From Scortum barcoo (taxonomy: Eukaryota; Chordata; Actinopteri; Centrarchiformes; Terapontidae), in contig CM041538.1 of assembly GCA_023238725.1 (NCBI GenBank), positions 7,631,380 through 7,695,379 on the forward strand: a DNA stretch of 64,000 bases, read 5' to 3'. This document shows, in pieces, positions 48,061 through 60,176 of this stretch. Every line of letters starts with the position of its first letter. The first letter of the stretch is position 1. Made by a program: the position numbers and the translations under genes. The notes under the pieces are model-generated. The model ran no database searches. It was not told where the DNA came from and saw nothing but the letters and a program-made list of their open reading frames with translations.

Positions 48061-48245
48061 AATAATTAGCCGATGAAGTGATTCATGCCAAATGTTTCCT
48101 GGTTCCAGCTCCTCAGTTGTAAGAATTAGCTGCTTTTATACATTTTATATTTATGTAAATTGAATTCTGGGGGTTTTGGACACAATAAGAATATTGAAGA
48201 TGACACAGTGGACTGCGGGAAAGTTTGAGAGTGACATTTCACATC
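48061..48245 (+). repeat. Interspersed percomorph repeat, copy B (opposite to copy A)
   Basis: GCCAAATGTTTCCTGGTTCC, ATTAGCTGCTTTTATA and GGGGTTTTGGACACAATAAG match the complement of the 31770-31935 copy and the remembered family consensus, with the expected continuation into a TGACATTTCA segment. Confidence 0.5.
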
Positions 48246-50355
48246 ATGTTTTTGGAGCGTAGTTAAAATGCTTGATTGAAGAAAATGTTGTTTTGATAAT
48301 GAAAAATAAAATAAAAATACAATACAATAAAACATTAACATAAAGCTTACTTTTAAACATCTGAAACCCTCATTAAAAAGGAGTAAAGCATTGATGTGCT
48401 ATACAAAACACACACACACACACAAAGCTTGAATTGTCTGTTTTTCTTTCTGTATTCTGGACTTCCACTGTGTCTCACATACGTTCACTTCATTCATTTT
48501 TTTTTTTTTAGTTTGCCAGCAGCTGAGGGACTAAACATATATAATTCTAACGTCCATTACATTTGATTAACTATTAAGATTTAGATTAGGCGCACCAGAT
48601 ATTTAAACCATTACTTTCCCTTTGAGACTACTTCCATTTGTCTAACTTAAAGGTCTTTACAATCTTTCTACATCACCTTATGCTTGCCATAAATGAACTG
48701 CATAGTCATGCTAGCTTTAGTGCATCCCATCATGCATCAGTCACTGCCGTGTCAGTACACTTGTATCACTGGTGTCCATTATGTCTCAGGTATCGATTCT
48801 TTTGCTCGCAGACGAAGATACTCTTCTGTTAGGACTCACTGTCACGGCCTCAACTCCTGCATTACTGCTCCATTAAGAGCATAAAGCAGCGATAGATGGG
48901 ACCAGTGGCATCATATTCAGCACGGAGCCTTAGATATCAATGCACCATGTATTAGAGGAATTAATAAACCTCAACGCCTTGCCTCATCACTCTTAAGTGG
49001 CAAAGTGCGAAAGAGAAATCACATTATTGGATATTGGGAGATAGATACAGTCACGTGTACATTTTACTAGTAATTTAAAAGAAGTATTTAAAATGCATAT
49101 TGTTGACCTTTTATATCATCAGGTTACCTCACCTGGAGGTATGTGTTTTTTTAGGAATCATCCTCTAATCCCCGCAGATGTGAAGAGGCAGCACTACATG
49201 TTGCATAGCAGATGGATGTTGTGTATGTATCACTGTGTGCGTGCGCATCCGTGTGCCTGGTGGGGGGTTGGTTTCAAGGTCAGGGCTGTGAAAATTGTTA
49301 CATTTGGGCCACGGCATGGCTGGTGTCAGTTACATAAGACCCCAGTTCCATTGTGTAACTGTGTTTATTTAGTTTTCCAGCAAATACTTTGGTAAAGAGG
49401 TGAATCTCGTAGAAAGACTCAGGAGGATACACAGGCCTCAGAGGTGGAGCGGATGAAGTATTTTGTTGGCACTGCACTTGGAAAAAAGACATCAACACTG
49501 TTGGGAAACACTCTTCGGACTGCACGGGGAGGTGCAACATAGTTTTTTTCTTTCTTTTTTCATTCATGTAGGGAATGCTATGCTAGTGCTTTCACTGTTT
49601 ATACTGTGCTTTTATTCTCCTTGTGGAAAGAATTTCTTTAGATTTCACTCCTGTGTCATGCCATGGCAGCATACCTCTCCATTGTTTAATGCTATGTTGC
49701 TTTTGTAGGTATCTTTTGTTGTTGTGTGTTTATACAGATTCCCTCCGCAGCCTTTGAATACCCACAGCCCCTCACAGCACTTGGATTATATGATGATAGA
49801 CAGGAAGCTCCGTGTTGGGGATGTTTATTTTTCAAAATGCATGCGATGTACTGTAACCAATGAAATGCTAAAAATCATTTGATCAGAGTGGAAGCATTGA
49901 AGCAAACTGGAGGCAAAAAGAAAAAGTGTCCCAAATCTACAAGTTCCCATTAGTCCCCCCAGCTCTGGGTAAAAGTGGTTTATGTTTCCAGGCATCAAAG
50001 AAAGCGAGCGTGTTTTGGCTCAAATCACTAAGCAACAAACTGTAGTTACAGGAAGTGAAAACTAAATCACTGCAGGGTTCAAGAACGTTTCACTTTTTTG
50101 TAAATACATGGCTGTGGCCCGCGTCCACCCTTGGCAGCCCAGAGAGGTCGGCGTTTGGAGTGAGAGGGAAATCAGCTCTGACAGAATGACAAGCTTCTCC
50201 GCTTCTTAGTGCTTACCATAAACTCATCTAATTGCTCTGGGGCTCCAAACCCACAATAAGAAGTCATCCACAGTGGGGCCCAGAGCAGTGGGAGGCTCCA
50301 GAAGACTTCCTGGAAAATTGGAAAGAGTAGAAAAGACTCACATGTGTGCATTATT

Positions 50356-50380
50356 ACACACACACACACACACACACACA
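50356..50380. repeat. (AC)12 microsatellite
   Basis: An uninterrupted dinucleotide run in the presumed ddah1 intron. Confidence 0.9.
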
Positions 50381-52268
50381 GTGAGCTTGTGTTATCTTTG
50401 ACAAGATTAAACTTTTTCCTCTTGCAACTACTGATGTACACAGATACACCAGTGACCACAATTGGCTAATTCAGTGGATGAGTTTAGCCCTCAGCAGATG
50501 CTTGATAGCAAAAAGGAACACATGTCTCCGTAGGTGCACGTGTGGTTATGTGCGCGTGCCATCGTATCTTTGTCATAAGATCAGGTTAATAATAAAAACA
50601 CAGCGGGGGGTAAATCACACTTGGCCAGCGTCTCGCTCGCTGCCAGGCTTCACTGGGAACAGTCTTGGCAGGTGATCACAGGTCAGGGGCTGCAGGGTCA
50701 ACGGGCTGACTGATGAACTGGAATCTTGTTGGCCAGGAGAGGATGTTCATATCACTTGGTTAGCAGACTGGAGCAGCACATTAGCACTCCAGGAAGCTTG
50801 ATTGCCAGTATCAGCTTTACAGGTCACACAGTTATATAAGCGACAGCAACTGACTGCCTCTGTGTGCCTCTGCGCTAGGTAGAGTGGAGGAGTCAAGGAA
50901 CTGTTCAGTTTACAAAATGCTAGAAGATGGTCTCACTGTTTCCAGAGCCCAAGCCGACATCATCAGGTTGTCTCTTTTGTTCAACCAGCAGTCAAACGAA
51001 TGAAACTCTCAGTTTTCATTGTTAAGACAATAAAGCATAAAACAAATATATAATAACATAAATAAATAAATAAATAATAACAAATGCCCATTACAAGTGC
51101 TCACAGCCAATTGTCAACTTCTGTAAAATGCTTGTTTGTCTCACCAACATTATCACTGATACGAAGCAGAGAAAGGAGCACATATCTAAACTGTTCTTGG
51201 TTAATCTTTGTCAGTCGACTTGGAGTATTTGCTGTTTTTAATCACTGTAGAATGTATTGCGGTTTCATCTGTTGGCCCAGAAACACACTGCAGCTACATG
51301 AGATATGGCGTTGTATCACACTTAGTCACTGTCTGAGGTAAAGAGCCTCGCATGACTCAGGGGGATTTGTTAATGACTTGAAAGGTGGTGATGACTCAGG
51401 TCGCTCGAAGCCAAATCAGCTCTGAAAGGGCTAAATTAGACTTGTTGTGATCTTTTGAGCCCAAGGGTCGCCTTATCAGAGGGTTCACGATTCTCAGCAG
51501 GGGCCTAGCACGGCTGAATGATGGCCACGTGGCTCCAGTAATGCTTTGGAGATGGTATGATGTCGAGCAGATGCCAGGGTCATTACAGCAGGGCTATTAG
51601 GAAGAATCTGCCATCCTCTCCGCAGTCGTAATGGGTCCATTTCCCTTTTAGCACACGCTCTGCTATAAAGGTTGAAGCATACGGGAACCACTGGGTCAGA
51701 TAAATTTGAAATTACACCGTTGTCACTTTGTGGAAATAGTCTGAATCCTCAAGCAAAGTTTGCTTGACAACTCTAAGATAATTACATATTATTAGTGAGA
51801 TGCATGGCTATAATTGCCCACAAATTGAAACGTCAGACGGTGTTAAAGAGAAGGCATTTCGTAGCTGGTTGCATCTGTTGCAGTCGGCCTGGAGTGTGAA
51901 AGTTTAGTTCTGCTACTAAGTTAATTTACTGTTTGAAAAATCTGCTCACAAATGCTTGTCTCAAAGCATCTATCACGTTATGCAGGGGAACGTGTCACCT
52001 GGGAGAGCAACATGTGATGGAGAGGAGCGTGCAGGTCATGTTTTGGGTCTTGTTTGCCAGAGATAATGTGGACAAACCACAGTCAGGGGTTCACTCAGCA
52101 GTAGCAGCTGCAAAAATAGAACAAAAACTCAATACTGCAGGGCTATATTTATTTCAGCTCTCATTCCTTCTGCTCGTTTTAGCTGGGGAGTCTGCAATGC
52201 AGTCCAAAATGTAGACACACACACACACACTACGTAATTACATTCAAAACTACATGGTTAGTATAGAC

Positions 52269-53137
52269 CAGAGGTTTTTTAAACTGTGAGCCGTGCCTCT
52301 CAGGGTGGTGCATGATATTTGAATGGGGAAGGAGAAACGTGAGGCAAAGATGTGTGATGTGAAAAGGACAGGGGCGGCAGTAGCTCAGTCTGTGGGGACT
52401 TGGCTTGGGAACCTGGGTCGCTGGTTCAAGTCCCCACGGACCAGTCTACATGGAGGTGGACTGGTAGCTGGAGAGGTGCCAGTTCACCTCCTGAGCACTG
52501 CCGAGGTGCCCTTGAGCAAGGCACCGAACCCCAAAACTTGCTCGGGGCGCGCTCACGGTGCAGCCCCCTCACTCTGGCATCTCTCCGCCAGCTTGCATGT
52601 GCATGTGTGTGTGATCCCTATGTATATGTAACAAATGTGTGTTAACAAAACAGAGTGAAAAATACTAATTTCCCCATGTGGGATTAATAAAGGATGATTC
52701 TTCTTCTTCTTCTTCTTCTGCCAACTTGATCAGCAGTTGGAGCTGTAGCAGCGGCTATGACATGCAGCTCATGAAAGTAAGACAAATTAGGTACTTTAAG
52801 ATTGCTGCAATTTGCATAAAAAATTGCACTTCTTCTCAGAGAAACTACTTATTAGACAAGTATGATGTGCATATCTTTATATTCAGTGTGACTTTATCGT
52901 CTAAACATTTGTTGGGAAGTCATACAGAAAATACTCACTGTAACTGTCATGTTTTTAAGTTTTCCTGTTGTATATCTGTCAACATACGGATACTAACACC
53001 TATGGACAAATAAACAAAAACAAAAAAAATAGACAAAACATTGTAACAATTTTTAATTTTGTCCAGGGGCAGTGTGTTGGGGGGCACAGCTGTCTCGATT
53101 TTGTCTGACACACAGAGCCAGCCTTCGAAAATCACTG
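52269..53137. mobile_element. Non-autonomous hAT-like element with 8-bp target duplication
   Basis: The left end is CAGAGGTTTTTTAAACTG and the right end, read inverted, is CAGTGATTTTCGAAGG; both follow the CAGNGGTTYTCAAAC-type hAT terminus. The element is flanked by GTATAGAC (52261-52268) and ATATAGAC (53138-53145), a 7/8 match of the 8-bp length expected for hAT. There is no transposase. A SINE is nested in it (52371-52719); without it the element is about 520 bp. Confidence 0.65.
52371..52719 (+). mobile_element. tRNA-derived SINE, V-SINE-like, nested in the hAT element
   Basis: The tRNA-like head has an A box (TAGCTCAGTCTG, 52381-52392) and a B box (GGTTCAAGTCC, 52423-52433). The middle has GCACTGCCGAGGTGCCCTTG followed by AGCAAGGCACCGAACC, the conserved central part of fish V-SINEs. 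The 3' part (TTTCCCC...GGGATTAATAAAG, 52670-52692) resembles an L2-clade LINE tail and ends in (TTC)7. It is a pol III-type retroposon, not a tRNA gene: the tRNA fold is not maintained. Confidence 0.8.
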
Positions 53138-54228
53138 ATATAGACTACACGCACAATCCTGACATAAGCAGTCTGGAAGGAAATATTGCGAACGTGCCGA
53201 GCTGGAGTCCATGATTCCTCTTCTTCACGTGTCTTCCGATCCCACCCTCCAACTCACCCAGACACACACACACACAGAAGTCGACAGATAAATACACAAA
53301 TGCACGCAGAGCCAGACAGATTCTCACACACACTCCGAGACGGACTGCAAAACAAAAGTCCAAGGACAGCACACACCCTCAAAAGCTTATCCCCTATGCT
53401 CAAAATACAAACCTGTACACACAGACATCCCTTCCAGACACACACAGGTCGCTGCGTCCCAGCATGCAGCAGTGAACAGAACTCATTGTCTGTTTCCTGT
53501 TGGCTGAGAGCAGCACTCGTTGTCCAGCCATAACAGACCGAACAGTTCCTCCCCATCGCTGCTCTGCTCCGGGATGCTATTGATTGACCTTTTTTAACCA
53601 GGCATGTCAGGACAGCTTTGTCCTGTGGTTGATGCAACTTTGTGTGTGTGTGTGTACATGCCCCATTGTAAACTTGAATAACAATTTATCTGATCACTGG
53701 GTTCCTATATATTCCTGTCAGAGGTTTCCATAGATCCGCAGCATCACGTGCTGCTTACTTTATCTGCCTCATTAGCTCCGGGTATGTAACATCAGTAGCT
53801 GCAGTATTACAGTGTCATATAGTGTAGATGTACAAGTAGTGGTCGGAGAACACCACAATATACAACACGACCAAAATAAAAAATGAACGAAAAGAAAGCA
53901 AATATTGAAATATTAAAAAACAAAAACTGAAAGTTTCTGAAGAACTGAGGTTGTTAAAATAATTCGATGAGTGTTAAGTGTTGACAGTTGATGTTCAGTC
54001 TAACAAAAATATAGTATATATTTAGCCGGACATACCTTGTGAGGTGGATTATGAAAGATTTTTGCCATATTTGTTGTCATTTTCCATGCAATTTGAAGAG
54101 TGGTCACAACACCTGAGTCATCATCTGGACAATTAAAAATGGACTTCTGACATATCAGAAACTATGGTGGGCTATCTTGCAGTTTCTAGGAGTTTCTTGA
54201 TTTGTCCACTTGAGTGCTGTCAAAACTT

Positions 54229-54284
54229 ATTACCAAAGAAGAATTGTACATGGACCCAACCATGTACAATTCTTCTTTGGTAAT
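54229..54284. repeat. Perfect 25-bp inverted repeat with 6-nt loop
   Basis: 54229-54253 and 54260-54284 are exact reverse complements (core GAATTGTACATGG / CCATGTACAATTC) separated by ACCCAA. The pairing stops at the next base on each side apart from one possible G-U. See findings. Confidence 0.95.
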
Positions 54285-54461
54285 GTTGGCTACATGCAGC
54301 TCTTCCTAGCTCTAGTTGTTCCCTTTACTTCCTGTCATGATGGTTTTAAAGTTAACCTGAAAGCTTTAATCAGTAAATATACTTCGGTCGTTGTTTTGAG
54401 TAACTTTACTTTCACACTATTGAAGACAGGCTTTTAGTTCCAATTTTATTTCTGAGTAATT

Positions 54462-54770
54462 AGACTAAATATCCCCATCCTGCACTTAGTCTCCTCTCCT
54501 GCTGCTTACACTTGATAAGAAGCGAGAGTTTAGCTCGACTTTGCAGCTGTATTTGTAATAAATTCATGCTGAAGTATTTAACAGTAACACTGTTGGCTGC
54601 AGAAAGTAAAGAGATGCCTTCTCCATGTGTGTGACCATCAGTCCTATTACTAAAAGCAACTTTGTTATGAATATCATAAGCTCCTAGGAAAGCTTTTTTT
54701 TTTCTTTTTTGTATGACGTATTTGTGTCGATCGTCTTAACATTACATCATTGGGATTTTTTTTCTTTTCT
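54462..54770. repeat. Duplicated about 300-bp segment, copy 1, with 18-bp flanking repeat
   Basis: This is nearly the same sequence as 56307-56605 in the same orientation. About 80 nt around AACAGTAACACTGTTGGCTG differ by one base. It is flanked by TTTTATTTCTGAGTAATT (54444-54461) and TTTTATTTCCGAGTAATT (54771-54788), 17/18 identical, which look like a target-site duplication. There is no coding capacity and a T-rich right end. Confidence 0.75.
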
Positions 54771-55074
54771 TTTTATTTCCGAGTAATTTTCTGTTTGTAT
54801 CAGCTCATCTCCTTGCTCGATACTCTGAATGACTTGTTTTCTTAGAGCCTGTGCAACTTATGGTTACCAATAACACCTTTCTAGACCCATAGATGTCACA
54901 TTCATTTATAGAGGATACTTATTGTAGCTCTTTCTCTGAGCTATACTTATGTTTCAGCCTCTTGAGGGGGAACAATATTGAGCAAACTCCACATTTAAAT
55001 AATACAGTGGAGATAGTACAGTACAGTGGTTGACAGTGTTGGATGAAGCTTCCAGAGAAATTCAAGGAATGATA

Positions 55075-55210
55075 AAGCAATATACAATATCTTCTTAACT
55101 ATCAGATGGATTGACGTGAAATTTGACACCAACCTCAACTGTCCCGAGAGGATGAAACATCACTGACGTTTTATTAAGTGCCACCAATTAGTCAAAATAA
55201 GTCAGCTGTT
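55075..55210 (-). repeat. Interspersed percomorph repeat, inverted partial copy
   Basis: AACTATCAGATGGATTGACG, TGAAATTTGACACCAA and GCCACCAATTAGTCAAAA correspond to the reverse complement of the family at 43235-43575. It is divergent and truncated. Confidence 0.5.
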
Positions 55211-56306
55211 CTTTGAGCCAACGCGACAAGTAACTCAGAGATTAAACTAAATTTTTCAGGCACAGAGTCTCCACACATTTCATATTGACACTGCTGTCTG
55301 ACTTTGCTTTGGTGCTGTCAGGCACACAGGCTGTGCTTCTTGCCACATCTTTGCAATACACTTGTCATGTATCTTCAGCAGGATCCTGAAGGATTTTGCT
55401 GCAGAGAACTGATACCACGATCATGCCCGAGTGTGTGTTATTAATCTAGGCCAGGCACCAAACGCCCATCGCAGCTCCATTCTTCCTGCTTCAGGCCTCT
55501 GAGGAGTTTGTCATGTGCCAGGTTTCCTTTCATCACAACATGATTAAAACCCCCTAATGTGACTTTGCCCCGTCATTCAGTATTCACCCTGAAAATCCGC
55601 TGTGAATGGCGCAGAGGGTAAAATGTTTAACCGAATAGCTTTGGTGCAACTGCAGACATTGTTTTCATGAATACCAAATAAGAAGCGGTGATGTTTTGCA
55701 TCTTGTTCTGACATTTTCTGTAATTGAGGTTGTAGCACTCGGGGATAGTAAACGATCCTCTTATTTACCGAGACGTTAATAGACGTGACCTACTCTGACT
55801 GCTGCGAGTCACCGTGGGAAAAAAGAGGTAATGATAATGTCGTTTTATCACATCTCTTGCCACGCAACAGTTGTTCTCAAAAGGTGATGTGTCTTTAGAT
55901 CATCTGGTCTTAATTGAATTACCACATCAGATGAATACAGTTTGGTCTAATAAAAACTTGTAAAAATTCATAGTATATCTAAGTGGTGCATCTACATTGT
56001 GACATCATGCCTTCCAGGTCCTCCCTAAAAAATGCTTATCTAAGTTTTGAACTTACGGGCAGGCATTACGTCAGCCCCTGACACACTCACTCGCATTCTC
56101 TCCCACACACACACACACAAGCAAATTGTTGCATGCGGTCATCCCCTTTAAATAGTGCATCTCCTGGCTAGCACATGTACCAGAGGTCATGAAAGCGTTA
56201 TCTGTCAAACCATCGGGTAACATCAGTCCCGCCCCCGCCTACTGTCTGTGAGAAAGATGACATCAGCCCCATATCTGCTGGAAGACACGTCCTCTGTGCG
56301 CGGCGC

Positions 56307-56605
56307 AGACTAAATATCCCCATCCTCCACTTAGTCTCCTCTCATGCTACCTACACACGATAAGAGTTTAGCTTGACTTTGGGGCTGTATTTGTAATACA
56401 TTCATGCTGAAGTATTTAACAGTAACGCTGTTGGCTGCAGAAAGTAAAGAGATGCCTTCTCCATGTGTGTGACCATCAGTCCTATTACTAATAACAACTT
56501 TGTCAAGACAAATGAATATAATAAGTTCCTTTTTTTACTTTTTTTGTGTGACGAATTTGTTGATCGTTGTAAACATTACATCATTGGAATTTTTTTTTTT
56601 TTTTT
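56307..56605. repeat. Duplicated about 300-bp segment, copy 2
   Basis: This is the partner of 54462-54770, starting GACTAAATATCCCCATCC and ending in a long T run after TTACATCATTGG. No flanking direct repeat is seen here, so it may be the source copy or an older insertion. Differences include a short deletion near 56360 and indels near 56505-56560. Confidence 0.75.
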
Positions 56606-57620
56606 TAAAACTTACAGTACCCAGACAACCTCTCCGTTCCCTTCATATGATGCTTTGTCCTGACCTGTACCCAAGTGTGGTTGGATGTGCAAACTGTCCA
56701 CCTTTTTTAATGATAATAACATTTTAATAATAACAGTTTACTGGTTCTAAGCGAGCCGGTGTTCTTGATATAGTTGCAAGCACACCATTTTTTTGTGCTG
56801 GGATTATTACTGACATCTCTGCTGCTCGTTTTAGTTTTTTTTTTTTTTAGTCTGACTGCTCGTGTTTCTTGACCTGTCAGACAGTCTTCCTGATGTTTCC
56901 ATGTTCCCGGATCTCGGCAATCTCAGATGATTAATGATGGCCAGAACCAGAAAAATAAGACCCAAGTTCTAAGAAACTGGAATTTGCTTATAAAATTCTT
57001 GGTCATCTTTAATCTGATTGAACATGCTTTTTACTAGTCAGCGGCAAATAGGGTCAAAGTTTAAAATAATATGAACTTTCAGCACGCAAGAAGTAAAATT
57101 TGAGCTGTGCCGAATGCCCGAGGCTACCCATGAGGTTTCCGCCCCAGCGCGCTCTCTGTAGGAAAACAGCTCAACTTCCCTGCTTTTGTCACTACTACTC
57201 TCCCTTAGACATAAACACAACTCCACAGACAGATGGGGAGGCAGACCAGGGGCGTGATAGACTAAACCGACCGATCAGACAGCAACGGGAAGTGGAAATG
57301 AAAACTAATCAGACGGAGTTGGGGTCTGGTCAGGGAAATAAGGTCAGAAAGCTCTCCCTGTCGTCGCCGCCCCCCCCCCTCTCCATTTCTCCCGATTTCT
57401 TTTTCTACCTCTCTGGCACTAGCTTGGCCCCAATCACAGCACCTGCTTTCCCCATCATCTCCTCGTAGCCATCCCACTCTGTGCGGAGTGAGCGCTGTGC
57501 TGTTCTACGGCCCGCTGACTTCAAACATGAGCTACTCCAGGAATGATAATGACAGAAACATGCCTGGAAAAATAGGATTGTCCTCCAAAAATACACTCTG
57601 CTCTTTGTGTTGCTGGTCCG

Positions 57621-57668
57621 TTTTTTTTTTTTTTTTGGGGTGTGTGTGTGTGTGTGTGTGTTTGTGTG
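57621..57668. repeat. T16 tract followed by (TG)n microsatellite
   Basis: T16 (57621-57636), GGGG, then (TG)10 and an imperfect continuation. A CA-rich stretch follows at about 57858-57880. Confidence 0.9.
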
Positions 57669-59607
57669 CACTAATTGGCACGGCTCAGGTCTCAGCGCAC
57701 AGAGTGATTGATGGTTGTTCTCTTCTACCTGTTTACCAGTGTTTGGATGTGATTGGCTGGGTACAGGGCGGTAATAAAAAGCTGGCTGGGCAATAACAGG
57801 GATTGTTCTATCCCAAGAAGCACACCTGTCCTGTGCCAGAGCTGACGAGTTATACGCGCACACACACGCACACACACACGGCCTGACATTCCCACTGTGC
57901 TCCATTTCACATTCCAATCCTCTGACAGCACGTCTGCTTTTATATGATCATATTCAAGGTTTACAAAAAAATGAATGACACCTTTAGTTTGAAAGAGATG
58001 TTTGTTTTTGTTTGACACTGTCCACTGTTTATTTTTCGGACAGTTTATGGTCCTTTACGCTTACCCAGCGCCTCCAGGCAGATCAAACCGTGGCTCCGTC
58101 GCTGCGTCGCCATTGATATTATTGATTTCTTTTTAAGATTATATTTTATGTCATCTGTGAAATCTTGTGGCATTTCATTAGGTCATACACACAGAAATCA
58201 TATGCAGACTGATTGGAAAAGAGAGTGCAGCAATCATAAACTGCAATTAAATGCACAATTTCACATTATGGACTCAAGCTCAATTACTTTTGACTCTTTT
58301 AGTGCAAGTGCAAGTTCGAATTACATTACATAATGACGTAGCGGGCGGAGTGACATGCTAAGGCACATACAACAAAGTGGCCGTGATATATCTGCGAGGG
58401 TTTGACACAGACATGGTTTGATGCAGGGTTATTTTTGTTATATGCTGGGATCTCAATCTTTCAAAACTCATTTTCAAGTCAGTGCTCACTGTTTTCGAAC
58501 AAAACTCCCCCCCTCCTCCTCGTCTCCTCCTAAAAAATTCAGTAGTCTGGTGGTGAGTTTCTATGGTGAGAATGTTCAAACTGAAAGTAGAAGTCATTTT
58601 TGCTAAGATATCAGTAGATATATCCATGTGGTCATTACCAAAAGGAATAAATGTATGTTTTATTTATTGTTCTGCAGTGACAGTGCCTTTTACTTTGAGG
58701 GGGGATAAATTTTTGGGTCTGACTGATGATGTTGGTACTTGACATTTAGTTGGTGCAGTATCTGTGTGGACTGGCACTAAAAATAATTTATAATATTACT
58801 TTAAAATTTCAATGACTGCTTTGTTCCATCTGTGATTGGAACACATGCTACGCCACTCAGTGACTCTGCATTAATCCCTGTCACGATTAGATTCATGCGC
58901 TAACACAAAGGGTACTGAGGTTACAGGACTACCCATTTTAAATTCCGGTCATTTGTCTTCACCACATGTGGAGCCATTAAAGAGAGACAGGTAATGTTTC
59001 CACTTAATGGATGGAAGCTAGTTAGCCAGGAAATGCCCAAAATACACTCAGTAGTCTCCTTATAGCTCATACCTCCCTGCACAATGTTTGAAGAATTTAA
59101 AGTTCTGTTCGGCTTCATATGTAAATAAGACTTCTGTAAAAGACATTTAAGAGGCGGAGAGGCTATCTTTACCTTGCCGGCACATGAAATGTTAGTACCT
59201 CTTAAAGTCTTCTCTCATTCCTTTACGTTGAATCAACATTTGTGCTTGAACCATATATTACACTTAAGCTTCAGCAGACTTCAGCATTTACATCATGCTT
59301 GTCAACATGCCAGCCACGTTACAGATAAACCCACAAACAGATGAAAAGTCAAGCGTCCGGCTCGCAGGAATGTTCTTGTCATGGCGACACGACATCAAGG
59401 TCTCCTCAGAAATGTGGCAGAGCTCTCGGCCGTCACCTGCTCACCACTAGTCAGCATGACTGGTAGACGCGTAAATGGACACACTGACCATGTAAGGCTC
59501 TGGCGCCAGTATGGATCATGACTCAGTGTCGCATCTGTGGCCTCATACAGCCTCGCAGATTAAGAATGGTAGAGAGGACACCTGTTTCCTGGATTATTTA
59601 GGTTTGT

Positions 59608-59705
59608 GGTTCTCAACCTTTTTGTCTTGTCTTAAAACAAAACTATGTCCACTTTATGGCCCCTGTAACAAGTATACATAGCTTTACATTTGTCTGAAGA
59701 ATGAT
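59608..59705 (+). mobile_element. hAT-like terminal remnant
   Basis: GTGGTTCTCAACCTTTTTGT followed by TTAAAACAAAACTATGTCCA resembles the end of a hAT-type element. I do not find the opposite terminus, so this is only a fragment. Confidence 0.4.
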
Positions 59706-60129
59706 TAGTCCTATTGTTTCATTGAATACAACATTGCTTTCTCTTCCGCTTAATCATCCCGCAAGTTTAGCTTAAGTTGCTGAAAGACAACCAACATTAG
59801 AAACAAGATTAATTTTTTTTTTTTGTTAACAATGAAATTAAGCAAGTATCCAGTACACTGTTGTATATATTTTTTTATATTGTCAACAAAACCCATGAGA
59901 ATAAGAAAACCAACCCTGGATTGGGTTTTCAGTACTTTCTACTTTCTTCTTCCTATTGTAGATCTTTCAAAAATTGTCACAAATATATACTTTCATTAAA
60001 ATAATGGTTCAGTAATTTCCAGCTAGGCACTATGCGTTGTAGCAAACAATACTCGCACAGGAGTACATTTATTTTCAGCAAATTTGGTGCAATAAAGACT
60101 TTTATGGCAGCCCACATTCAAAATAATGA

Positions 60130-60176
60130 ATGAACATGTCACCCATGTATTTTCAGTACATGGGTGACATGTTCAT
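60130..60176. repeat. Perfect 20-bp inverted repeat with 7-nt loop
   Basis: 60130-60149 and 60157-60176 are exact reverse complements (GAACATGTCACCCATGTA / TACATGGGTGACATGTTC) around TTTTCAG. CATGGGTGACA also recurs directly at 60159-60169 and 60174-60184. See findings. Confidence 0.95.

Noticed and set aside
52371..52445. A functional tRNA gene
   Set aside because: A and B boxes are present, but the sequence continues into a V-SINE-like body and tail and does not form a proper cloverleaf.
54229..54284. A microRNA precursor
   Set aside because: The stem is perfect with a very small loop and the whole hairpin is only 56 nt, unlike typical pre-miRNAs with mismatches and about 60-80 nt; small-RNA data would be needed.
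54462..56605. An LTR retrotransposon with the two 300-bp copies as LTRs
   Set aside because: The copies do not begin TG and end CA, no primer-binding site or polypurine tract is seen, the interior has no coding remnant, and the 18-bp direct repeat flanks only one copy.
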